Assembly (NCBI GenBank): GCA_023436605.1
Contig: JAEZIQ010000166.1
Location: 1 to 7,429, forward strand
Source: Actinomycetes bacterium
GTDB lineage: Bacteria > Actinomycetota > Thermoleophilia > Solirubrobacterales > 70-9
DNA length: 7,429 bases
Direction of reading: 5' to 3'
Each line of letters begins with the position of its first letter. Position 1 is the stretch's first letter. A program made the position numbers and the translations under genes. Of this stretch, positions 1 to 4,415 are shown piece after piece. The notes under the pieces were generated by a model. It had not been told where the DNA came from. It saw only the letters and a list, made by a program, of their open reading frames with translations, and made no database searches.

Positions 1-1367
1 CGCAGCTGGCCGACCGCGCCGGCGGCGGCAGCGGTGGTCTCGGACGACATGGTCGAGGCGAGGAAGACGCCGTGGTTCCAGTCGAAGGCCTCGGAGACCA
101 GCGGCACGACGCTGGCCCGGCGCCCACCGAAGAGGAAGGCGTCGATCGGCACACCGGCCGGATCTTCCCATTCGGAAGCGATGGTCGGAGCCTGGGCGGC
201 AGGAACCGCGAAGCGGGCGTTCGGATGGGCGGCCGGAGTCTCCGAGTCGGGAGTCCAGTCGTTGCCGTGCCAGTCGATCAGGTGATCCGGGGCCGGGCCG
301 ATGCCCTCCCACCAGATGTCACCGTCGTCGGTCTTGGCGCAGTTGGTGAAGACCGTGTTCTCGGTGATCGAGGCCATCGCGTTCGGATTCGAGTCGGGGC
401 CGGTACCGGGAGCGACACCGAAGAAACCGGCCTCCGGGTTGACGGCGCGCAGGCGACCCTCATCGTCGAACTTCATCCAGGCGATGTCGTCACCGACCGT
501 CTCGACCGTCCAGCCCTCCATCGTCGGAATCAGCATCGCGAGGTTGGTCTTGCCACAGGCCGACGGGAAGGCGCCGGTCACGTACTTGACCTCGCCCTCG
601 GGGCTGGTCAGCTTGAGGATCAGCATGTGCTCGGCCATCCAGCCCTCGTCGCGGGCCATGACGGAGGCGATCCGGAGCGCGAAGCACTTCTTGCCGAGCA
701 GGGCGTTGCCGCCGTAACCGGAACCGTAGGACCAGATCTCGCGGGTCTCCGGGTAGTGGACGATGTACTTGTTGTCCGCGTTGCAGGGCCAGGCGACATC
801 CTCCTGACCTTCCTCGAGCGGCATGCCGACCGAGTGGATGCAGGGGACGAAATCTCCGTCATCACCGAGCACGTCGAGGGCACCCTGGCCCATCCGGGTC
901 ATGATCCGCATCGAGGCGGCAACGTAGGCGGAGTCGGTCAGTTCGACGCCGATGTGGGCGATGTTGGAACCGAGCGGGCCCATCGAGAAAGGCACCACGT
1001 ACATGGTGCGGCCCTTCATGCAGCCCTCGAAGAGCGGCTTGAGCAGGGCCCGCATTTCTTCCGGGTCCTTCCAGTTATTGGTCGGACCGGCTTCCTCTTC
1101 CTTTTCGGAACAGATGAAGGTGCGGTCCTCGACCCGGGCAACATCGCCGGGATCGGAAAGGGCGAGGTAGGAATTCGGCCGCTTGGCGTCGGAGAGCTTC
1201 TCGAAAGTACCTGCCTCGACGAGCGTTTCGGCCAGCGTGTTGTACTCCTCGGCCGAGCCGTCGCACCAGTGGATCGAATCGGGCTGGGTCAGCTCGGCGA
1301 TCTCGTCAACCCAGGCAAGGAGCCTGGCGTTCTTGGTCGGGGCGGTCACCTGGGTCGTCTCACTCAC
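1..1367 (-). CDS. pckG: Phosphoenolpyruvate carboxykinase (GTP), C-terminus cut by the window edge
   Basis: Cytosolic enzyme interconverting oxaloacetate + GTP with phosphoenolpyruvate + GDP + CO2, the entry to gluconeogenesis. 455 residues are visible; the GTP family is usually about 600-620 aa, so roughly the last quarter lies outside. Seen in order: Arg82 in VEDRTF and the YVVPFSMGP segment (123-131), substrate-side elements; YGGNALLGKK (218-227); His247, expected metal ligand; the family P-loop GAFPSACGKTNL (265-276) with the reactive Cys271 and Lys273; the kinase-2 motif GDDIAWM (292-298); and FLFGGRR (411-417). These are signatures of the GTP enzyme, not the ATP-dependent PckA. The start is GTG at 1367-1365, with AAGGAG at 1386-1381 13 nt upstream, a rather long spacer; no closer in-frame start fits. 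It lies downstream of the lipoprotein gene on the same strand with a 153-bp gap, so it probably has its own promoter. Confidence 0.96.
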   Translation of the reverse strand, partial: MSETTQVTAPTKNARLLAWVDEIAELTQPDSIHWCDGSAEEYNTLAETLVEAGTFEKLSDAKRPNSYLALSDPGDVARVEDRTFICSEKEEEAGPTNNWKDPEEMRALLKPLFEGCMKGRTMYVVPFSMGPLGSNIAHIGVELTDSAYVAASMRIMTRMGQGALDVLGDDGDFVPCIHSVGMPLEEGQEDVAWPCNADNKYIVHYPETREIWSYGSGYGGNALLGKKCFALRIASVMARDEGWMAEHMLILKLTSPEGEVKYVTGAFPSACGKTNLAMLIPTMEGWTVETVGDDIAWMKFDDEGRLRAVNPEAGFFGVAPGTGPDSNPNAMASITENTVFTNCAKTDDGDIWWEGIGPAPDHLIDWHGNDWTPDSETPAAHPNARFAVPAAQAPTIASEWEDPAGVPIDAFLFGGRRASVVPLVSEAFDWNHGVFLASTMSSETTAAAAGAVGQL

Positions 1368-1380
1368 GGGCGGTTGTCAA

Positions 1381-1386
1381 CTCCTT
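1381..1386 (-). promoter_or_regulatory. Shine-Dalgarno of pckG
   Basis: On the minus strand AAGGAG lies 13 nt before the GTG start of pckG. The match to the anti-SD is strong but the spacer is longer than usual. It is the only SD-like sequence that supports the GTG at 1367. Confidence 0.5.
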
Positions 1387-1423
1387 GGTCTATGCGCCGG
1401 CAATAAAGGTGGGAGGGCGCATG

Positions 1424-1438
1424 TGTAAGCCGGTTACA
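1424..1438. promoter_or_regulatory. Operator-like dyad upstream of pckG
   Basis: TGTAA-GCCGG-TTACA is an inverted repeat with perfect 5-bp arms around a 5-bp centre, about 57-71 bp upstream of the pckG start. It looks like a binding site for a dimeric regulator, but no regulator gene is visible and the arms are short. No convincing -35/-10 pair for pckG could be fixed; the AT-richer stretch around 1398-1412 is the most likely place. Confidence 0.3.
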
Positions 1439-1457
1439 GAATTGTGACGGAGATAGA

Positions 1458-1476
1458 GGGCGCTTGCTCTGCGCCC
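1458..1476 (-). terminator. GC hairpin between lipoprotein gene and pckG, weak terminator candidate
   Basis: A perfect 6-bp stem GGGCGC/GCGCCC encloses a 7-nt loop, 45-63 nt past the stop of the lipoprotein gene. On the minus strand it is followed by TCTATCT rather than a true U-run, so termination would be weak or need a factor. It separates the lipoprotein gene from the pckG upstream region. Confidence 0.3.
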
Positions 1477-1520
1477 CGGGATTTGTCGCGGGAAACTACG
1501 GATACCCGGGATCCGGCCGT

Positions 1521-1820
1521 TCAGGGGTCGGTCAGGCCGTACATCTTCAGATCACCCTTATCGGTCGTGATCTCCAGCTCGGCTACGGCCTGATCGCCGG
1601 AACGGGCCTCGACCTCGCACACGAACCGGGTCCCGACCGAAACCGGCACGTCCGAAGGACAGCTGACCGACCTGATCGGCTCTCCCGTTGCTTCCTGGAC
1701 ATCGAACTCAACCGCCAGTTCGGTCTTTCTCGGATCGATCGTGTCCCCCTTTCCGCAGCCGGCAAGGACTACGCAGGCAAGGATCGGGACAGCGAGGATG
1801 GGGAACAGTCGGCGGGTCAC
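1521..1820 (-). CDS. Small secreted lipoprotein with DUF4333-like domain
   Basis: Product of 99 aa. The N-terminus reads MTRRLFPILAVP followed by a hydrophobic stretch ending in the lipobox LAGC, so it should be exported, lipidated on Cys22 and anchored outside the membrane. The mature part carries the pattern SCPSDVPVSVGTRFVCEV, two cysteines around a Pro/Gly turn, which matches the DUF4333 domain of small actinobacterial lipoproteins and secreted proteins; its function is unknown. An in-frame ATG at 1862 would add 14 residues (113 aa). I prefer GTG at 1820-1818 because it gives a standard-length signal peptide starting with Thr-Arg-Arg and has a TAGTGT -10 box 7 nt upstream, the same arrangement as two other genes here. 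Neither start has a good SD. Divergent from the CoA-ligase operon; a functional link is not evident. Confidence 0.8.
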   Translation of the reverse strand: MTRRLFPILAVPILACVVLAGCGKGDTIDPRKTELAVEFDVQEATGEPIRSVSCPSDVPVSVGTRFVCEVEARSGDQAVAELEITTDKGDLKMYGLTDP

Positions 1821-1827
1821 GGAGCGC

Positions 1828-1833
1828 ACACTA
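1828..1833 (-). promoter_or_regulatory. Candidate -10 box of the lipoprotein gene (leaderless start)
   Basis: TAGTGT (consensus TANNNT) lies on the minus strand 7 nt before the GTG at 1820. If used, transcription would start at or next to the GTG and the mRNA would have no leader. The box falls inside the longer 113-aa frame, so using it would rule out that longer start. No clear -35 element was seen. Confidence 0.35.
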
Positions 1834-1870
1834 TCCAGACGACCGATTCCTAGCGACTCCATCGGAATAA

Positions 1871-1886
1871 CCGGTTCTCCGGTTCT
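1871..1886. repeat. Tandem 8-bp repeat CCGGTTCT x2 in the divergent promoter region
   Basis: Two perfect adjacent copies of CCGGTTCT sit between the divergent lipoprotein and CoA-ligase genes, about where the -35 region of the plus-strand promoter would be. The first copy overlaps the palindrome AACCGGTT (1869-1876). A similar CCGGTT box lies upstream of pckG (1430-1442). Likely regulatory if functional, but short enough to be chance. Confidence 0.35.
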
Positions 1887-1890
1887 GGAA

Positions 1891-1896
1891 TAGATT
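1891..1896 (+). promoter_or_regulatory. -10 box of the CoA-ligase operon (probable leaderless transcript)
   Basis: TAGATT matches the TANNNT form and lies 9 nt before the ATG at 1906. No Shine-Dalgarno lies between them (TTCGGCGAA), so the transcript probably begins at or within a few bases of the ATG. The TAG of the box is also an in-frame stop, so the protein cannot start further upstream; family alignment independently supports this ATG. Confidence 0.55.
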
Positions 1897-1905
1897 TTCG
1901 GCGAA

Positions 1906-3126
1906 ATGATCTTCTACGAATACGAGGCAAGAAAGATCGTCGAGCTGGCCGGAATCCCGGTCACCAAGTACGGCTTCTGCCAAACCCCCGAAGAGGCACG
2001 GAAGATCGCCGAGGAGATCGGCGGTCCGACCGTGATCAAGTCCCAGGTGCTGACTGGCGGCCGGATGAAGGCAGGCGGCGTCAAGTTCGCCGACACGCCG
2101 GAAGAGGCCGCCCAGCACGCCGAGGAGATTCTCAAGCTCGAGATCAACGGCCACATGCCGGTCGGCGTCTTGGTTGACCCCAAGGCCGAGGTCAAGCAGG
2201 AGTACTACGCCTCGGTCGTCTGGGACGGCACCGCCAAGAAGCCGCTGATGCTTTTCAGCGACATGGGCGGCATCGACATCGAGCAGGTCGCCGAGGAGCA
2301 CCCCGACCACGTCGGTCGCGGTCACATCTCGAACCTTCTCCCGGTCGGCGACTACGAGGCCAAGCAGGTAATCGCCGCCACCGGCGTGACCGGCAGCCAG
2401 CTCAACCGGGCCACCCCGATCCTCGCCAAGCTCGCCCGTCTGTTCCGTGAGAACGACATGGTCCTGGCCGAGATCAACCCGCTGGCCGAGCTGACCGACG
2501 GCACCTTCGTCGCTCTCGATGCCCACATGGAGATGGAATCGGAGGCCGAAGGCCGCCAGAAGAAGCTGCTCGTCAACGAGCTCGGCATCGACCTGAGCGT
2601 CAGCCGTGACAGCTACGTCCCCTCCCAGTTCGAGAAGAACGTCAAGGAGATCGACGCGGCCGACCATCGCGGCGTGATCCAGGGCAAGGACCATGGCTTC
2701 GACGGCAACCTCGGACTGGTGATCGGCGCCGGCGGTGGATCGCTGACCCTGACCGATGCGGTCCGCAGCCAGGGCGGCAAGCCGGCCAACTACTCCGAGA
2801 TCGGCGGCAACCCGTCGGTCGCCAAGGCCTGTGGCCTGGCCAAGGAGGTCCTGAAGAAGGACGGCGTCGAGAAGATCGCCGTGATGATGTCGATCGTGTC
2901 CAACACCCGGGTCGACATCGTCGCCCGCGGTGTGATCAAGGCCTGCCTCGAACTGGGCAAGGATCCGGCCGAGACGATCGCCATTTTCCGCATCCCGGGC
3001 GCCTGGGAAGACGAGGGCAACAAGATCCTCGACCACTACGGCGTCGAATACTGCGACCGTTCGGTCTCCCTCTGGGATGCCGCCGGACGAGCCGTCGCCA
3101 AGATCCAGGAAGGGGCGGAAGCATGA
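1906..3126 (+). CDS. ATP-grasp CoA ligase beta subunit, SucC-like but divergent
   Basis: Beta subunit of an NDP-forming acyl-CoA synthetase of the succinyl-CoA synthetase superfamily (carboxylate + CoA + ATP to acyl-CoA + ADP + Pi). It has 406 aa; SucC is usually about 390. The ATP-grasp part spans about 1-225, with GGRMKAGGVK (51-60) and the metal site EINPLAELTDG (189-199: Glu189, Asn191) plus Asp205. The C-terminal flavodoxin-like half spans about 265-406. It differs from SucC where the beta subunit faces the substrate: NYSEIGGNPS (295-304) replaces the usual NFLDVGGGA, SIVSNTRVD (329-337) replaces the NIFGGI(T/M)RCD loop, and FRIPGAW (361-367) replaces VRLEGTN. The first two resemble ATP-citrate lyase (ANYGEYSGAPS, SIANFT; from memory). 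Substrate may be succinate, citrate or another acid. The stop overlaps the next start (ATGA). Confidence 0.9.
   Translation: MIFYEYEARKIVELAGIPVTKYGFCQTPEEARKIAEEIGGPTVIKSQVLTGGRMKAGGVKFADTPEEAAQHAEEILKLEINGHMPVGVLVDPKAEVKQEYYASVVWDGTAKKPLMLFSDMGGIDIEQVAEEHPDHVGRGHISNLLPVGDYEAKQVIAATGVTGSQLNRATPILAKLARLFRENDMVLAEINPLAELTDGTFVALDAHMEMESEAEGRQKKLLVNELGIDLSVSRDSYVPSQFEKNVKEIDAADHRGVIQGKDHGFDGNLGLVIGAGGGSLTLTDAVRSQGGKPANYSEIGGNPSVAKACGLAKEVLKKDGVEKIAVMMSIVSNTRVDIVARGVIKACLELGKDPAETIAIFRIPGAWEDEGNKILDHYGVEYCDRSVSLWDAAGRAVAKIQEGAEA
3107..3115 (+). promoter_or_regulatory. Shine-Dalgarno of the alpha-subunit gene
   Basis: AGGAAGGGG inside the end of the beta-subunit gene lies 7 nt before the ATG at 3123. 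Together with the ATGA stop/start overlap it fixes that start and indicates coupled translation of the two subunits. Confidence 0.6.
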
Positions 3127-4034
3127 GCATCCTCCTGAACAAGGACACCACTTTCATCGTCCAGGGCATCACCGGCCGCGAGGCGGTCAACCTGACCAAG
3201 GAATGCCTCGACTACGGATCAAAGATCGTCGGCGGCGTGACCCCGGGCCGCAAGGGCCGCGCGGTTCACGGCGTGCCGGTCTTCGACACCGTCGAGCAGG
3301 CGGTCTCGAACCACGGCAGCCAGATCGACGGCTCGATCGTCACCGTCCCCCCCGGATTCACCAAGGACGCGGTGATCGAGGCGATCGACAACGGCATCAA
3401 GCTGATCGTCGTCGTCACCGAGCGCATCCCGCGCGGGGACGTCGCCCAGATGGTCGAGTTCGCCAATCTGCACGACGCCCGGATCATCGGCCCGAACTGT
3501 CTCGGCCTGATCGTCCCCGAGGTCTGCAAGATGGGCGGCATCGGCGGTCCGGCCAAGGACGCCGAGAAGTCGTACAAGCCGGGAGTCGTCGGCGTGATGT
3601 CCCGCTCCGGCGGCATGACCACCGAGATCTCCTCTTCGCTCACGGCTGCCGGCCTGGGCGTCTCGACCGCCGTCTCGATCGGCGGCGACGCGATCATCGG
3701 CTCGACCTACGCCGAACTGATGCCGTACTTCGAAGCCGACGAGGAAACCAAGGCGATCGTCATCTACTCGGAGCCGGGTGGCCGGATGGAAGCCCAGCTC
3801 GCTGACTGGCAGGCCGAAAACAACTCCCGCCTTCCGATCGTCGCTTTCATGGCTGGCAAGTTCATGGACGACGAGTCGATGAAGGGCATGACCTTCGGTC
3901 ACGCCGGAACCATCGTCGAGGGCAAGGAAGACTCGGCCACCGAGAAGATCAAGCGTCTCGAAGCTGCCGGCATCACGGTGGTCGAGCGGATCGACGAGAT
4001 CCCGGACGCAGTCAAGGAAAGGATTGGATCATGA
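3123..4034 (+). CDS. CoA ligase alpha subunit, SucD-like but divergent
   Basis: CoA-binding, phosphohistidine-carrying subunit that pairs with the upstream beta subunit; 303 aa (SucD about 290). Seen: Rossmann CoA-binding domain with QGITGREA (14-21) and GGVTPGRKG (37-45); VPPGFTKDAVIEAID (75-89); GPNCLGLIVP (123-132); second domain with SRSGGMTTE (160-168), SIGGDAIIGS (185-194), SEPGG with Glu217 at the catalytic Glu position, and GHAGTIVEG (259-267) with His260, the expected phosphohistidine. It should therefore be active. It departs from SucD in having SRSGGM instead of SRSGTL, SEPGG instead of GEIGG, and extra residues around 138-153 before the SRSGG motif; SRSGGM and the extra segment resemble ATP-citrate lyase/citryl-CoA synthetase. 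ATGA overlaps at both ends place it in the middle of the operon. Confidence 0.9.
   Translation: MSILLNKDTTFIVQGITGREAVNLTKECLDYGSKIVGGVTPGRKGRAVHGVPVFDTVEQAVSNHGSQIDGSIVTVPPGFTKDAVIEAIDNGIKLIVVVTERIPRGDVAQMVEFANLHDARIIGPNCLGLIVPEVCKMGGIGGPAKDAEKSYKPGVVGVMSRSGGMTTEISSSLTAAGLGVSTAVSIGGDAIIGSTYAELMPYFEADEETKAIVIYSEPGGRMEAQLADWQAENNSRLPIVAFMAGKFMDDESMKGMTFGHAGTIVEGKEDSATEKIKRLEAAGITVVERIDEIPDAVKERIGS
4014..4023 (+). promoter_or_regulatory. Shine-Dalgarno of the ferredoxin-like gene
   Basis: AAGGAAAGGA ends 7 nt before the ATG at 4031. It lies in the last codons of the alpha-subunit gene and, with the ATGA overlap, supports both the short gene and its coupled translation. Confidence 0.6.
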
Positions 4035-4267
4035 GCGAAGGGACGATGGACAGCGTCTTCATCGACATCGAGCTCGACGAGCCCGCAGCCTCGGACCCGG
4101 AACTGGCGAAGAAGCTGGAAGAGGTCTGCACCGTGGGCATCTTCAAGGCGACCGAGAACGGCACCGAGATCGTCGCCGGCCAGCTCGACGAATGCGTCCT
4201 CTGCTACCTCTGCGAGAAGGCCGCCCCCGAAGGCGCGCTGCGCATCATCAAGAAGTACGAGAACTAG
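4031..4267 (+). CDS. Ferredoxin-like [4Fe-4S] protein, single-cluster remnant of a two-cluster fold
   Basis: 78 aa, acidic at the N-terminus. Four cysteines only: Cys33 (in VCTVGIF) and Cys55, Cys58, Cys61 in CVLCYLC. The layout, CxxCxxC followed by EKAAPEGALRI, is the second half of a bacterial 2[4Fe-4S] or FixX-type ferredoxin. In that fold Cys33 plus the CxxCxxC triplet ligate one cluster. The ligands of the other cluster are all absent: the first CxxCxxC is replaced by AASDPELAKKLEEV, and the fourth Cys of the second motif is Ala65. So one complete [4Fe-4S] site is predicted. Likely a small electron carrier or iron-sulfur subunit. It overlaps the alpha-subunit stop (ATGA) and is the last gene before the terminator, implying it is made in step with the CoA ligase. 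Partner unknown; a 2-oxoacid:ferredoxin oxidoreductase is a reasonable guess. Confidence 0.85.
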   Translation: MSEGTMDSVFIDIELDEPAASDPELAKKLEEVCTVGIFKATENGTEIVAGQLDECVLCYLCEKAAPEGALRIIKKYEN

Positions 4268-4277
4268 CTCTGAGTTA

Positions 4278-4346
4278 GAACGGGGTCGGGCAGTACCTGC
4301 CTCCTCGGCCCGAAACGTCGTCGGCACGCACTGCCCGCCCCCGTTC
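4278..4346 (+). other. Long imperfect hairpin in the 3' untranslated region of the CoA-ligase operon
   Basis: Arms 4278-4294 and 4330-4346 are complementary over 17 bp with a single mismatch, enclosing 35 nt. The apical part contains CTGCCTCCTCGG, a CCTCC sequence that resembles an anti-Shine-Dalgarno. A competing small hairpin is possible: GGCAG (4289-4293) with CTGCC (4297-4301), using bases of the long left arm. It begins 10 nt after the ferredoxin stop and ends 13 nt before the terminator. It may be an mRNA-stabilising 3' structure, a processed small RNA or a regulatory fold; it is not a recognised family to me. Confidence 0.6.
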
Positions 4347-4359
4347 ACCCAGACTCCCG

Positions 4360-4389
4360 CGGAGCCCTCTTTGAGTGGCTCCGTTTTTT
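4360..4389 (+). terminator. Rho-independent terminator of the CoA-ligase/ferredoxin operon
   Basis: Perfect 7-bp stem CGGAGCC/GGCTCCG, extendable by CTC/GAG with one bulged T, followed directly by six T. Works only in the plus direction; the reverse strand lacks a T-run. It separates the operon from the acyl-CoA synthetase, whose start is 27 nt downstream. Confidence 0.88.
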
Positions 4390-4400
4390 GTTGCTGTGTT

Positions 4401-4406
4401 TAGACT
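4401..4406 (+). promoter_or_regulatory. -10 box of the acyl-CoA synthetase gene (probable leaderless transcript)
   Basis: TAGACT lies 9 nt before the TTG at 4416, the same spacing and nearly the same hexamer as at the CoA-ligase operon (TAGATT, 9 nt, ATG). There is no SD. Its TAG is an in-frame stop, so initiation must be at TTG 4416 or CTG 4410. The -35 region falls in the preceding terminator and shows no good match. Confidence 0.5.
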
Positions 4407-4415
4407 CGCCTGGTC

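Noticed and set aside
72..1406. 444-codon open frame on the plus strand opposite pckG
   Set aside because: Antisense shadow of a clear pckG; low-complexity Gly/Val/Asp/Arg-rich translation with no recognisable motif, as expected from G/C-biased codons on the other strand.
1831..3036. 401-codon open frame on the minus strand opposite the CoA-ligase beta gene
   Set aside because: Shadow frame rich in Asp, Leu, Gly and Val without domains; the plus-strand gene has full family motifs.
1906..4267. Evidence for a reductive TCA cycle (citryl-CoA synthetase plus ferredoxin)
   Set aside because: The similarity to citryl-CoA synthetase is only at loops, and no citryl-CoA lyase, fumarate reductase or 2-oxoglutarate:ferredoxin oxidoreductase gene is in the window. 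Kept only as a hypothesis about the ligase substrate.
4031..4267. Ferredoxin-like gene as a decayed pseudogene
   Set aside because: It has a good SD, coupled start, intact frame, and a full ligand set for one cluster; cysteine loss is confined to the other site.
4278..4346. 6C-type actinobacterial small RNA
   Set aside because: 6C RNAs carry C-runs in the loops of two stem-loops; here the C-run is in the stem and there is one main hairpin.
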